From Bin5 sp965218625 (GTDB lineage: Bacteria; Chloroflexota; Anaerolineae; Caldilineales; Caldilineaceae), in NCBI GenBank assembly GCA_965218625.1, contig CBDCLG010000013.1:124001-188000 (forward strand): 64,000 nt of DNA, read 5' to 3'. The number at the start of each line of letters is the position of its first letter. Positions within the stretch are counted from its first letter, which is position 1. The notes beneath the pieces are model-generated. The model worked only from the letters and a program-made list of their open reading frames with translations, made no database searches and was not told the origin of the DNA. Positions 25,844 through 35,608 of this stretch are shown one piece after another. The translations under genes were made by a program, and so were the position numbers.

Positions 25844-27211
25844 ATGGATACGCGTAAGATGACCCGCCGGGAAATTCTGAGACTCATGTCAGCTGGCGCG
25901 GCCGGCGCCTCCGTGCTTGCGACGGTCTCTTGTGTAGCGCCAGTGGAAACGGCAGCGCCCGCGGCTGAGCCGGCGATGGAAGGGTTTGATTTCAAACGCT
26001 TCGACGGGGAGAGTCTTTTCATCCATGGCGAAAACCACCCTATTTCGGAACTGGTAGCCGAGGTCGATCAGGAGTTCCTCGAGCTGACCGGCATCTCACT
26101 TGAGTGGGAGCTAGCGCCCGAGGCGCAGGCTCGACAGAAGACACTCCTTTACATGCAGGGCCAGGACACCGGCCTTGACGTTTGGGAGACGGCAATTCCG
26201 ATTGAGAAGCTGAAGTTCCAGAGCGAGGGCTGGTATTTCGCAATCAACGACCTCCTCAAGGACCCGAACCTCAGTGACCCGGATTGGGACGCCGACGACA
26301 TTGCTGCCGCCGGCTGGCAGTGGGTGACCCTGGACAACGGGGACATCTATGCGCTGCCCTCGTTTGTGCCGCAGATTATCTACGCCTTTCGCCGGGACCT
26401 GTTGGAGGAGAAGGGCATCGAACAGCCGAAGACGCTGGAGGAGATGGAGGCGGCCGCCGAAGCGTTGCACGATCCGCCCAACATGTATGGGATTACCCTG
26501 CGCGGCAAGGCGGCGGTTTGGGTCATGTGGGGGGCATTCCTGTGGAACATGGGCGGGAGCTGGCAGGATGAGGACGGCAACCTGGCGATTGCCACGCCTG
26601 AAGCGATCGCAGCGGCCGAGACGTATGTACGGCTTCTCCAGAATTACGGCCCGCCCGGGTCAACCGGGTATGACTGGCTCGAATGCAGTTCGCTGTTCAG
26701 CCAGGGTCAGGCAGGGATGTGGGTGGACGGCTCGGACCTGATTGCGAAGTCCGAGAACCCTGAAAACTCTGTGATCGCCGACAAGATCGGCTACTCGCTG
26801 CTGCCTGAAGGACCGGGCGGGCAGTTCGGTCCGGTAGCCTGCGTGGGCTGGGCGATCAGCCCCTTCAGCCAGAAGAAGGAGGCAGGCTTCTACTTCCTCC
26901 AGTGGGCGACCAACAAGAGCAACCAGCTGCGGGCGATGATCAGCGGCTCCCCGGCAGCCCGGGTATCTGCATGGGAGCACCCGGATTTCGCTGCCAACAG
27001 TCTCGTTCCGCAGGACTGGATCGATACCTGTGTGGAATCGCTGCAGGACGGCGTGGCAGTGCCCATGATTCCGGGGATCATTCCGGTCAACGAGTTCGGT
27101 GAGGCGGTTAGCAACGCCTTGACCCAGGCCATCGAGGGCGGCGACGTGGCAGCGCTGCTGCAGCAAGCCCAGGATGAGCTGGAGCCGGTAATGAAGGCAT
27201 CCCAGGCCTAG
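25844..27211 (+). CDS. Extracellular solute-binding protein, family 1, Tat-type lipoprotein
   Basis: 455 residues from an ATG behind AAGGAGGG. The N-terminus has a twin-Arg motif (TRREILRL) and a lipobox ATVSC, followed by an Ala/Pro/Glu linker. The mature protein shows family 1 features (SLFIHGENHPISEL, GSWQDEDGNLAI, QFGPVACVGWAISPFS, FYFLQWATNKSNQL). It is the first gene of a self-contained importer with permeases at 27446 and 28378. No substrate can be assigned. Confidence 0.93.
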   Translation: MDTRKMTRREILRLMSAGAAGASVLATVSCVAPVETAAPAAEPAMEGFDFKRFDGESLFIHGENHPISELVAEVDQEFLELTGISLEWELAPEAQARQKTLLYMQGQDTGLDVWETAIPIEKLKFQSEGWYFAINDLLKDPNLSDPDWDADDIAAAGWQWVTLDNGDIYALPSFVPQIIYAFRRDLLEEKGIEQPKTLEEMEAAAEALHDPPNMYGITLRGKAAVWVMWGAFLWNMGGSWQDEDGNLAIATPEAIAAAETYVRLLQNYGPPGSTGYDWLECSSLFSQGQAGMWVDGSDLIAKSENPENSVIADKIGYSLLPEGPGGQFGPVACVGWAISPFSQKKEAGFYFLQWATNKSNQLRAMISGSPAARVSAWEHPDFAANSLVPQDWIDTCVESLQDGVAVPMIPGIIPVNEFGEAVSNALTQAIEGGDVAALLQQAQDELEPVMKASQA

Positions 27212-27445
27212 ACGGGCAAGATGCGCCGCCGCTGCAAAACTCTGACGGGCCCGAAAGTGTGGTTACTCCGCTCGCTTCGCAAAACCTGTAAGGATTGACG
27301 TTAGGCTTACAACCCTGGCTCCCGCCATTCCGTCGTAGGGCGGGGGCCAGGGGAACGGGCCTGACCGAGTCCGAGAATGTGATGCTCCCTTCAATCCCAT
27401 GGGCCAAAGGCTTCCGGTTCCATTTGTGACTATAGAGGGCTGGAG

Positions 27446-28384
27446 ATGCAAGAGACGCGTCGTGACGCTGCCAGGGCAGCGGTGAAAGAGACCAATCTTT
27501 GGCACAGAACGGGTATAGGCGACTGGATTGAGAGACGAGCCAGTCTGGTCTTCATTGCCCCTGCCGTTTTCGCCGTGCTGTTGTTGATCGGCTATCCCCT
27601 GGTCTGGAATCTGTACATGAGCCTCCAGAAATGGGAGCTCGGCAGGCAACCACCGGAGTTTATCGGTCTCACGAACTACATCAACGCGCTGTCGGCGCCC
27701 AGGTTTCACCAGGGTGTCTTCAAGACTCTGTACTACACAGTGCTGGCAACGCTGATACCGACGACTCTGGGACTCGGGGCGGCGCTCGCATTTAACGAAC
27801 GGTTTTTCGCCCGCGGCGTGCTGCGGTCGGTCTTTGCCTTGCCGATGATGGCGACACCTGTGGCGGTGGCGCTCATCTGGCAGTTGATGTACCATCCCGC
27901 GTTGGGCGTGTTCAACTACCTTCTGAGCCTGGTCAACCTGCCGCCCAGTCTGTGGGTTGCTTCGTCTCAGACGGTTATACCGAGCGTTGCGCTTGTGGAG
28001 TCGTTTCAGGCAACCCCCTTTGCTGCGCTCGTTATTCTTGGCGGCTTGGCCGCGCTCCCCGCGGGACTGTACGAAGCGTCCAAAATTGATGGGGCGAATG
28101 CGCTACAGAGGTTTCGGTACTTAACTTTTCCTCTTGTTTGGCCATACATCGTCGTTGTGGTGCTGATTCGATCTGTCGACGCGCTCAAGGCATTTGACTC
28201 CATTTTCGTTCTTACGCAAGGAGGACCGGGCCGCGCGTCGGAAACGATAAACATCCTCCTTTTCCTGCAGGCATTCAACTTTTATCACGTTGGCTACAGC
28301 GCTTCGATGGTGGTGATGCTCTTCATACTGGTTGTGGGGGCGGCGCTGGTTCTGACTCGATTGAGAAGGGATCCGTCATGGTAA
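27446..28384 (+). CDS. Carbohydrate ABC transporter permease, MalF type
   Basis: 312 residues, about six helices starting FIAPAVFAVLLLIGYPLV. The EAA loop reads AGLYEASKIDGANAL, followed by LTFPLVWPYIV, and FVLTQGGPGRASE is the MalF-type loop. It lies 234 bases after the binding protein stop, a wider gap than usual. The stop overlaps the MalG start by seven bases. Confidence 0.93.
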   Translation: MQETRRDAARAAVKETNLWHRTGIGDWIERRASLVFIAPAVFAVLLLIGYPLVWNLYMSLQKWELGRQPPEFIGLTNYINALSAPRFHQGVFKTLYYTVLATLIPTTLGLGAALAFNERFFARGVLRSVFALPMMATPVAVALIWQLMYHPALGVFNYLLSLVNLPPSLWVASSQTVIPSVALVESFQATPFAALVILGGLAALPAGLYEASKIDGANALQRFRYLTFPLVWPYIVVVVLIRSVDALKAFDSIFVLTQGGPGRASETINILLFLQAFNFYHVGYSASMVVMLFILVVGAALVLTRLRRDPSW

Positions 28385-29250
28385 GGAGGGGATCGGCCTG
28401 GGCAAGCCGGGAAGGGGGCCGGCCATTCACTCTACTTTACGGCCTAGGAGGAAAGGGCGCATTTTGGCTGGTCATCGTGGCGCTCATGCTGCCTTCGCTA
28501 TTTTTCTTTTTCTGGATGATTTCGCTTTCGTTCAAGAGCCAGGTCGAGAACACGGCCTATCCGCCGGTCTTCGTGCCGAGCAGCCTTGGACTGGAAAGCT
28601 ACGCCGAGGTATTCCGCAAGCATCCATTCCCGCAATACGCCAGAAACAGCACGATAGCTGGGTTTGGGGCTACCGGCATTGCCCTCTTGATTGGCGTACC
28701 GGCCGCCTATGGAATCGTCAAGTGGAGACGCTACGAGATGGCGCTGCTGATCCTGCTTGCCAGGTTGGTGCCGCCGATGAGCTTCTTGATACCCTGGTTT
28801 GCCGCGACGCGCAGTTTAGGTCTCTCCAACAGCTACATAGCTCTAATCCTGGGTCACATGGTTGCCGGATTGCCACTCGTTGTATGGATAATGATCGGCT
28901 TTTTCGAAGACCTGAATCCAGAATTGGAGGATGCTTCGTCGGTTGACGGGTGCGGACCGTATGGGAGTTTCTTTCGGATTGCCTTGCCCCTGACGCTTCC
29001 GGGCCTCGTCGTATCAGCCATCATGGCGTTCATCACTTCCTGGAACGATTTCATGTTCTCGGTGGTGCTGTCGGGCCCGAAGACGCGGACACTTCCGGTA
29101 GCCGTCTATAACATGCTCAGTTTTGAAACGGTAAACTGGGGCCCGCTGGCGGCAGCCACCATCATGGTAACACTGCCGGCGGTGCTGCTGACGCTTTTCA
29201 TTCAACGTTACATCGTGTCCGGACTTACAGCTGGCGCGATTAAGGGCTGA
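28378..29250 (+). CDS. Carbohydrate ABC transporter permease, MalG type
   Basis: 290 residues. The helix FFFFWMISLSFK near the N-terminus is MalG-like. The EAA loop reads PELEDASSVDGCGPYG with ALPLTLPGLV downstream, and the protein ends in SGLTAGAIKG. It overlaps the MalF gene by seven bases, implying coupled translation. Confidence 0.93.
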   Translation: MVRRGSAWASREGGRPFTLLYGLGGKGAFWLVIVALMLPSLFFFFWMISLSFKSQVENTAYPPVFVPSSLGLESYAEVFRKHPFPQYARNSTIAGFGATGIALLIGVPAAYGIVKWRRYEMALLILLARLVPPMSFLIPWFAATRSLGLSNSYIALILGHMVAGLPLVVWIMIGFFEDLNPELEDASSVDGCGPYGSFFRIALPLTLPGLVVSAIMAFITSWNDFMFSVVLSGPKTRTLPVAVYNMLSFETVNWGPLAAATIMVTLPAVLLTLFIQRYIVSGLTAGAIKG

Positions 29251-29398
29251 GAGGGAGCTGGCGGTGCAGGTGTCCTGGGTTGAGGGCAAAGTCAATTCGT
29301 CCGTTCGCAAGCAAAGTTCGGCGCTGCCTGCTCCACGGTTACCTTGGAGCCGGGCGGTCCGCCGCGATCCAATTGTTCACGAGTAAGAGCAACCTCTG

Positions 29399-30772
29399 AT
29401 GAGAAAGGACAGAAATCGGGCCGAAAACCTGCTGCGGCTTGGCGCTGGCTCGGCCTGTCCCGGTGAGAGGATAGAGCCGGCCGTCGAGCTGGTCGAAAAG
29501 GGGAATATCGACTACATCATCTTTGATTCGCTGTCGGAGAGCGAGATGCTGGCCTTTGAGCGGCACAAAATGAGCCAGCCGGGTGAGGGCTACGACACAT
29601 ATACCGAGAGGCGACTGCTAGAGATTTGGCCCCAATGCGCGCGAAACGGGACTCGCATCATTGGGAATATGGGTGCAGCCAATCCACGAGGCGCGCAGGA
29701 GCTGGCGATCGGACTCGCGCGTGATCTGGGACTCAATGGTATGAAAGTGGCAGCGGTCTTGGGCGACAATGTCCTTTCTTCGATCAGGGAGCTGAATCCA
29801 GTCGTGAACGAAACGCAGGAGCCGGTCAGCGAGTTCGGAGACAGGCTAATCGCCGCACATGCCTATATCGCGGCCGACCCGATCGTTGAAGCGTTGCAAC
29901 AGGATGCCGACCTGGTCATTACCGGAAGAGTTGGGGATGCATCTCTTTTTCTGGCGCCGATGATCCATGAGTTCGGATGGAAGGAGGATGACTGGGACCT
30001 GCTGGCTAAAGGCATCGTGCTGGGTCATCTGTTTGAATGCGCCGGGCAAGTCACCGGAGGGTATTTCGCGGACCCGCCCTACAAGGTTGTACCTGACCTA
30101 TATCGATTGGGATTCCCAATCGCCGAGATCTGTGCAGATGGCCAGACGGTGATTACGAAGACGCGCCACAGCGGAGGCGTTGTGAGCCCTGCCACGTGCG
30201 CTGAACAGATGCTGTACGAGACCGATGATCCTGCCAGCTATATCGAAGCAGATGTCGTTGCAGATTTTTCGGATATTGGATTTGAGCAGGTGGGGCTTGA
30301 CCGGGTGGCGATCGCGGGGACGGTCAGAGGCAAGCCAAAGCCTGAGATGCTGAAGGTCAACCTGGGCGTCAGAGAGGGTTTTCGAGCGGAAGGGACTGTT
30401 TTCTATGCGGGGCCGGGCGCGTACGAGAGAGCAAATCTCGCGGCCGATGTGATCAGGCAGCGGTTGGAGCAGGTGACTCACTTGAAAGCCGACGCGCTTC
30501 GATTCGACTTCATTGGCATAAGCGCGCTGTACGGGCCGCCGACTGCGGCGGATAACCCGCCGTGGGAGGTTGGGCTTCGCGTTGCGGGTAGAACGCAGGA
30601 GCGGGCCGAGGCCTGGAAGATCATGCACGAGCTGGAAACGATCGACAACAATGGTCCGGCTGCAATTGGACGGGGCTTGCGGAGCGAGGCGATTACTGAA
30701 ATCCTGGGCTATTATTCGACGTTTATCCCCAGAGAGATGGTGAAGACAGAGGTGATAGTCAAGGAGGCCTAG
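29399..30772 (+). CDS. AtuA-type acyclic terpene utilisation family protein (DUF1446)
   Basis: 457 residues. Features of the AtuA/DUF1446 family are seen: an early GAGSACPGERIEPAVEL, the segment RIIGNMGAANPRGA, DLVITGRVGDASLF, HLFECAGQVTGGYF and KTRHSGGVVSPATCAEQ. AtuA is needed for growth on geraniol and citronellol in pseudomonads, but its biochemical role is poorly defined and the wider family is much broader than terpene users. The following small gene starts three bases after its stop and encodes the usual partner domain, which in many homologues is fused to the C-terminus. Confidence 0.88.
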   Translation: MRKDRNRAENLLRLGAGSACPGERIEPAVELVEKGNIDYIIFDSLSESEMLAFERHKMSQPGEGYDTYTERRLLEIWPQCARNGTRIIGNMGAANPRGAQELAIGLARDLGLNGMKVAAVLGDNVLSSIRELNPVVNETQEPVSEFGDRLIAAHAYIAADPIVEALQQDADLVITGRVGDASLFLAPMIHEFGWKEDDWDLLAKGIVLGHLFECAGQVTGGYFADPPYKVVPDLYRLGFPIAEICADGQTVITKTRHSGGVVSPATCAEQMLYETDDPASYIEADVVADFSDIGFEQVGLDRVAIAGTVRGKPKPEMLKVNLGVREGFRAEGTVFYAGPGAYERANLAADVIRQRLEQVTHLKADALRFDFIGISALYGPPTAADNPPWEVGLRVAGRTQERAEAWKIMHELETIDNNGPAAIGRGLRSEAITEILGYYSTFIPREMVKTEVIVKEA

Positions 30773-30775
30773 TCG

Positions 30776-31099
30776 ATGAGGAAGGTCCAGCTGCGTGAGA
30801 TCTGCCACGCCCGCTCGGGTGACAAGGGCTTCCACGCCAACATAGGTCTGATCGTTTACGATAAGAAACACTATGAACTGATTAGAGAACAGGTTACGCC
30901 GGAAAGGGTCAGAAGCTTGTTTCAGGACAGCGTGAAGGGCGAGGTGAAACGCTACGAGCTGCCGCGAATGGGGGCGCTGAACTTTGTGCTGCGCGACGCT
31001 TTGGATGGCGGAGCGACGCGCACGCTAACTCTGGACGGTTACGGCAAGGTCCTCAGTTCCGTGCTGTTGAGTCTTGAAGTGGAAATCCCGGAAGAGTGA
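30776..31099 (+). CDS. AtuA-associated ferredoxin-fold-like small protein
   Basis: 107 residues from an ATG at 30776. The motif CHARSGDKGFHANIGLI is the hallmark of the domain normally found at the C-terminus of, or next to, AtuA/DUF1446 proteins. PRMGALNFVLRDALDGG is also conserved. It is almost contiguous with the AtuA-type gene, so the two products probably act as one enzyme or complex. The biochemical role is unknown. Confidence 0.85.
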   Translation: MRKVQLREICHARSGDKGFHANIGLIVYDKKHYELIREQVTPERVRSLFQDSVKGEVKRYELPRMGALNFVLRDALDGGATRTLTLDGYGKVLSSVLLSLEVEIPEE

Positions 31100-31210
31100 C
31101 AGGGGCTGGAGTTGGGCAGCCGTTGAGCGACAAGGCAAGAGTTACCCGACCGCAGGCCGTTCGTCAAAGCATTTGATTGACGCGTCAAAAGACATCGCAC
31201 GGAAAGGCAA

Positions 31211-32776
31211 ATGTACGACTACATCATTGTTGGCGCGGGTTCAGCGGGCGCAGTTCTGGCGGCCCGATTGACGGAAGACCCTTCAGTTTCGGTATTGTTG
31301 CTTGAAGCCGGCCCCGACTACCGTTCGGGCGAGGCGCCAGCGGCGATGCGGAGCCACAATCACGGCGAAATCCTTCTTTCCGAAACGTTCAAGTCGGTCT
31401 ACCACTGGCCTGACCTCGCGGCACAGCGCAGCCAGGCGCAGGAGCCGAGGGAGTTCATCAGGGGGCGCGGCGTAGGGGGCAGCTCGGCCATCAACGGTCT
31501 GATTGCCTTGCGGGGGGAGCCGGACGACTTCGACCGTTGGGAGAAGATGGGCTGTAGGGGATGGTCGGGCGATGAGGTCCTGCCCTCATTTATGCGGCTG
31601 GAGGACGATCTCAACTTCAGCGACCCCTCTTATCACGGCTGCGGCGGCCCGATTCCGATTAATCGTATCCCGCTGGAGGAGTGGGGTCCGGTCGACCTGG
31701 CGCTGAGGAGGGCGGCGCTCGACCTCGGCCACGGCTGGTCCGAAGACTGCCACGCGCCGGGCAGTACAGGCATTTCGCCGGTGGCGCTGACGATGAGGGA
31801 TGACGTACGCGTTTCGACCAATGACGGCTACCTCGAGCCGGCGCGGGGGCGTTCAAATCTCACGATCATCGGCGATGCGCTCGTGGACCGGATCGTGTTT
31901 GAAGGCAACTGCGCTACCGGGGTGCGGCTGCATTCCGCCGACGGCGCAGCGGAAGTCCTGCGTGGGAGGGAGATTCTGATTTGCGCGGGTGCCGTTCATT
32001 CACCTGCGATTCTGATGCGCTCGGGAATCGGTCCGGCGGGGGATCTGCAGCCGCTGGGCATCGCTCCGGTCGCCGACCTGCCGGGCGTCGGCGAAAACGT
32101 CCTTGACCACCCTGCCGTCGGGCTGCATCTCTCTTTGCGGCCCGAGGCACAGGCGGGCGACCCCCACGCGCGCCGCACGAACTGCTGCCTGCGATACACA
32201 TCGGGCCTTGCCGACACGGGCTTCAACGATATGCTGATCGCCAGCTGCAATGTGTACGGCGTTGAGGGGGAAGCTCTCACGAGGGGCATCGTTGTGGTCT
32301 CGGTTTATCAGGCGTTTTCGAAGGGGCGGCTGCGGATTTCGTCGCTTGATCCCGAAATCAATCCCGTCATCGAGGAGCGGATGCTGACCGACGAGCGCGA
32401 CCTGGTACGGCTGCGTGACGGTGTGCGGAAACTGTGCGGGATCGGGCGGCATGCGGCATTTTCCGACATCGCCGAGGAGATGTCGGTTGGCGATCCGCTC
32501 AGCGAAGACCGGCGCGGCATCGACAGTTTCACGGATGATGCAGAGTTGGAAGCGTGGCTGCTGCAGGAGTGCGCCGACTGTTATCATATTGTGGGGACGT
32601 GCCGGATGGGCGCGGCCGACGATCCGCTGGCGGTGGTTGACCCGGATTGCCGCGTGATTGGCGTAGACGGTTTGCGGGTCATCGATGCCTCGATTATGCC
32701 TGAGGTGCCGCGGGCCAATACGCATCTGACGACGGTCATGATCGGAGAGCACATGGCGGAGCGGCTGAGACAGTAG
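31211..32776 (+). CDS. GMC family FAD-dependent oxidoreductase
   Basis: 521 residues, ATG with AAAGG upstream. The FAD-binding motif YIIVGAGSAGAVLAARL is at the N-terminus, and GRGVGGSSAINGL marks the flavin pocket. The catalytic His is in CYHIVGTCRMG and the second active-site residue lies in RANTHLTT near the C-terminus. GMC enzymes oxidise alcohols such as choline, glucose or long-chain alcohols. It follows the AtuA-type pair and precedes an SDR gene, so it may catalyse one step of the same pathway. Confidence 0.93.
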   Translation: MYDYIIVGAGSAGAVLAARLTEDPSVSVLLLEAGPDYRSGEAPAAMRSHNHGEILLSETFKSVYHWPDLAAQRSQAQEPREFIRGRGVGGSSAINGLIALRGEPDDFDRWEKMGCRGWSGDEVLPSFMRLEDDLNFSDPSYHGCGGPIPINRIPLEEWGPVDLALRRAALDLGHGWSEDCHAPGSTGISPVALTMRDDVRVSTNDGYLEPARGRSNLTIIGDALVDRIVFEGNCATGVRLHSADGAAEVLRGREILICAGAVHSPAILMRSGIGPAGDLQPLGIAPVADLPGVGENVLDHPAVGLHLSLRPEAQAGDPHARRTNCCLRYTSGLADTGFNDMLIASCNVYGVEGEALTRGIVVVSVYQAFSKGRLRISSLDPEINPVIEERMLTDERDLVRLRDGVRKLCGIGRHAAFSDIAEEMSVGDPLSEDRRGIDSFTDDAELEAWLLQECADCYHIVGTCRMGAADDPLAVVDPDCRVIGVDGLRVIDASIMPEVPRANTHLTTVMIGEHMAERLRQ

Positions 32777-32815
32777 TGTTCGGAGTGAGCCAGAGCAAGA
32801 CAGGAGCAAGGGAAC

Positions 32816-33799
32816 ATGGCCAAATCTCTCGTTGTGGGCGGTTCAGGATATATCGGTCGCGAGCTTGTTCGTCAGCTAGCGGCACGCGGGGATGATCTGT
32901 TTGTTTTGGGGCGCTCGCCGCAGCCTGAGGGCATGCCCGGCAGTTGGCTGCAGGGGGATATTACGCAACCGACGTCGATCGGCGATGTCCTGGGCGACCT
33001 CGATTTCGATGTCATTTACCATGTGGCGTCGCTTCCGGGCGATACGGGTGACCCGTTGGAGATGGTGACGGTCAACATGCTGGGGCTGACGCATTTGCTG
33101 GTCCATGCGCGGGACACGGGGGTGAAGCGGTTTGTGCTTTCCAGCAGCGTCTCCGCCTATGAGTGGTATCCTGCGACGACCTTTGTCGCGCCCGACTACA
33201 TGCCGGTCGACGAGGACCATCCGGCGCGGCCCAAGGATATGTACGCTTCGACAAAGCGGATGCAGGAGGTGCTGGCGCTGACGTTTCATCATCAGTACGG
33301 GCTGCCGGTTACGGCGCTGCGTCTGACCGCCGTGGTCGGGCCGGACGGACGGGGCGGCGGGCGGGGCTGGCGGGAGTTCGCCGAGATGCTGGCAGAGGGA
33401 GAGTCGGTGCAGATTCCCCACTTTTCGCTCGACGAGTTGTGCCACTATGTGGACCTGCGGGACGCGGCCCGGATGCACATTGCTGCGGCAGAGCACCCGA
33501 ACGCGCCGGGTGAGGTCTTCAACTGCTGCGGGCCGGGCCCGACGCGCGGCTCGGAGTTTGCGGCGATCCTGGAGGGCATCATTCCCGGGGTTCAGGTCGA
33601 GACCGGGTTCCCGTGGAGCATGGCGCAGGGCGGCGAGATCGAGTTTGACATGTCGAAGGCCGAGCGGTTGCTGGACTTCACGCCGCGTTATTCGATGCGG
33701 GAAACGATCGAGAGCATCAAGGAGTGGGTCGACGCGGGCGGGCTGGAGGAAGACCGGCCGCAGAGCGACAGCGCCTATTCGAGCGGCGTGCAGGACTGA
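32816..33799 (+). CDS. NAD-dependent epimerase/dehydratase (extended SDR)
   Basis: 327 residues, ATG behind AGGAGCAAGGGA. The Rossmann motif VVGGSGYIGREL, the catalytic SSSVSAYEW region and YASTKRMQEV (Tyr and Lys) are present. LRLTAVVGPDGRG and a late NCCGPG are typical of the extended family. Likely a nucleotide-sugar or hydroxy-acid oxidoreductase. It follows the GMC gene by 39 bases and is followed by a PhyH gene on the same strand. Confidence 0.92.
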   Translation: MAKSLVVGGSGYIGRELVRQLAARGDDLFVLGRSPQPEGMPGSWLQGDITQPTSIGDVLGDLDFDVIYHVASLPGDTGDPLEMVTVNMLGLTHLLVHARDTGVKRFVLSSSVSAYEWYPATTFVAPDYMPVDEDHPARPKDMYASTKRMQEVLALTFHHQYGLPVTALRLTAVVGPDGRGGGRGWREFAEMLAEGESVQIPHFSLDELCHYVDLRDAARMHIAAAEHPNAPGEVFNCCGPGPTRGSEFAAILEGIIPGVQVETGFPWSMAQGGEIEFDMSKAERLLDFTPRYSMRETIESIKEWVDAGGLEEDRPQSDSAYSSGVQD

Positions 33800-33873
33800 G
33801 GTCGAGGATCGAGGCAGACGGGCAACTCGCTGCATAATGCGGGGATTCGGCCCTGCGCCTGGGAGGGCAGAGA

Positions 33874-34740
33874 ATGGATTCGATCGCCAGCGCCAAACGG
33901 GAGTCGTTTGTTGAGAACGGCTTCATCGTCTTCAGGAACGTACTCGAACCGGAACTCGTTGCCAGGCTGCAGAGTTGGAGCGACGAGATTCTGAGTCTCC
34001 AGGATGAGGAGCACTTCAGGGAGCAGCGCACGCCCGGCAGCATGGTGCTGATCGACTGGCAGATGGCCTACGAGCACGAGGCGGCGGCCGAACTGATCGC
34101 GCATCCGGGAGCTCTGGGGGCGCTGGCGCAGCTGGGGTTCGCCGAACCGAAATTCGGGCATGGGCGCATCATCAGCAAGCCGCCGCAGAGTCCGCCGCTG
34201 TTCTGGCACGAGGACGGCCGGTTTTGGGACGACCCGGTGAGCTATACGTGGCAGCCGATCCAGTGTTTTCTAATGTACTATCTGACCGACACGAGGGTGG
34301 AGAACGGCAGTCTGCGGGTTATACCGGGCACGCACCGCAAGCGCCACCGGCTGCACGATGAGGGGTCGTCGATGCACACGGAGGAGCTGCGGACCTACGC
34401 CGACCCGGCGAACGTTTCATTCCAGCGGGCGGAGGGTGAGATCGACGTGCCGGTAAAGGCTGGTGACGTGGTGATGGGGTACGGCAGGATGTTTCACGCC
34501 GCTCACGCCAACCGGACGGACGAGCGCAGAACGGTGCTCACGATGTGGTACTACCCGCACTTTGTCGACCTGCCGGAACGGACGCGGGCGACGATTGGGT
34601 CCCTTGAGCGGAAGAACAGCGTTACTGCGACCCCGCCGCAGAGTCCGGCGCAGGTACGGATGGAGCGGCTGAGGATCCGGTACGGAGGCGACGCCGAGCC
34701 GATTGGCGTGCAGTGGACGCCCGGGCCGGCGCTGCGTTAG
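33874..34740 (+). CDS. Phytanoyl-CoA dioxygenase (PhyH) family protein
   Basis: 288 residues, ATG with GGGAGGG upstream. The iron ligands are H112 and D114 (FWHEDGRFW) and H208 (RMFHAAHAN), with an Arg (ERRT) about eleven residues on for 2-oxoglutarate. LRVIPGTHRKRH is conserved. It ends the AtuA/GMC/SDR cluster and faces another PhyH gene tail to tail, with only three bases between the two stop codons. Confidence 0.9.
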   Translation: MDSIASAKRESFVENGFIVFRNVLEPELVARLQSWSDEILSLQDEEHFREQRTPGSMVLIDWQMAYEHEAAAELIAHPGALGALAQLGFAEPKFGHGRIISKPPQSPPLFWHEDGRFWDDPVSYTWQPIQCFLMYYLTDTRVENGSLRVIPGTHRKRHRLHDEGSSMHTEELRTYADPANVSFQRAEGEIDVPVKAGDVVMGYGRMFHAAHANRTDERRTVLTMWYYPHFVDLPERTRATIGSLERKNSVTATPPQSPAQVRMERLRIRYGGDAEPIGVQWTPGPALR

Positions 34741-34743
34741 CGG

Positions 34744-35532
34744 TCAGATTTTCCCCTTTGCTTTCATCTCCTCTGCAAGCCGCTTCTGGTAGGCGGCGTG
34801 CGCTTTTTCGTCAACTCTTGCGCGTTCCGAATAGTAGATGAATCCGAGCGCCTGGCGTGTGCGCGTGCGGCTGCCGTTGCCGTCGGCGCGGTGGATGGTC
34901 ATGGCGTTGTGGACGAGAAGATCGCCGGCCTGGGCGGGGAAGGCGACCTCGTCGGCGAGGTCCTGGGGCGTGCCGTAGTCGGTGACGCCCTGGGAGAAGC
35001 CGAGCGTCTGCGTGCGGCCGTGGGGACGCAGGCCGCGGCGGTGGGAGCCGCGCACGTAACGGACGCAGCCGTTTTCCTCGTCGACGGTTTCCAAGGGCAG
35101 CCACATGGTCAGGGCCTCGCAGGGATCGAGCATGAAGTAGTAGCCGTCCTGGTGGGGCGGGGTGGCCTTGCCGATCTGCGGGGGCTTGTTGAAGTATTGC
35201 ATGTTCTTGCCGACGACGGGCCCCTGCAGGAGGAGCTCGGCCAGCTGCTTGAATTTGCCGCCGAACATCAGACGCTCGAAGAAGCTCTCGTGGGTAAAGA
35301 GGTACTGGATTTGCTTGAGGGTTTCGGGCTTGCCGAGTTCTTCGTAGAAGACCTGCTCGCGCGGGAGACCGGGCACTTTTTGGCTGATGAAGCGGGCGAC
35401 GACCTCCTTCGTCTCGACGACTTCGTCGGGGGTGAGGAAGGCGGAGAGGGCGAGGTAGCCGTCGCGGTCGAAGGCGTCCAGGGTGATTTCCGGCTGCTCG
35501 CGCCAGGCGGGTACGTCAGCTGTGGTGTTCAT
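34744..35532 (-). CDS. Phytanoyl-CoA dioxygenase (PhyH) family protein
   Basis: 262 residues, ATG with GGGAGAG upstream. Iron ligands H127 and D129 (PPHQDGYYF) and H214 (MTIHRADGN) are present. The 2-oxoglutarate Arg candidates follow in SRTRTRQAL. VRYVRGSHRRG occupies the position of the usual IPGSH motif. It is the distal gene of a minus-strand set with a sugar isomerase-like protein, a Gfo/Idh oxidoreductase and a desaturase-Rieske fusion. Confidence 0.9.
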   Translation of the reverse strand: MNTTADVPAWREQPEITLDAFDRDGYLALSAFLTPDEVVETKEVVARFISQKVPGLPREQVFYEELGKPETLKQIQYLFTHESFFERLMFGGKFKQLAELLLQGPVVGKNMQYFNKPPQIGKATPPHQDGYYFMLDPCEALTMWLPLETVDEENGCVRYVRGSHRRGLRPHGRTQTLGFSQGVTDYGTPQDLADEVAFPAQAGDLLVHNAMTIHRADGNGSRTRTRQALGFIYYSERARVDEKAHAAYQKRLAEEMKAKGKI

Positions 35533-35608
35533 GTGAATCTCTCCCGAATGGAAGGGTACAGCACGGGGATTGCAGCCGTTTCACGGGGCGCGGCGGTCAG
35601 GCCTGGGC

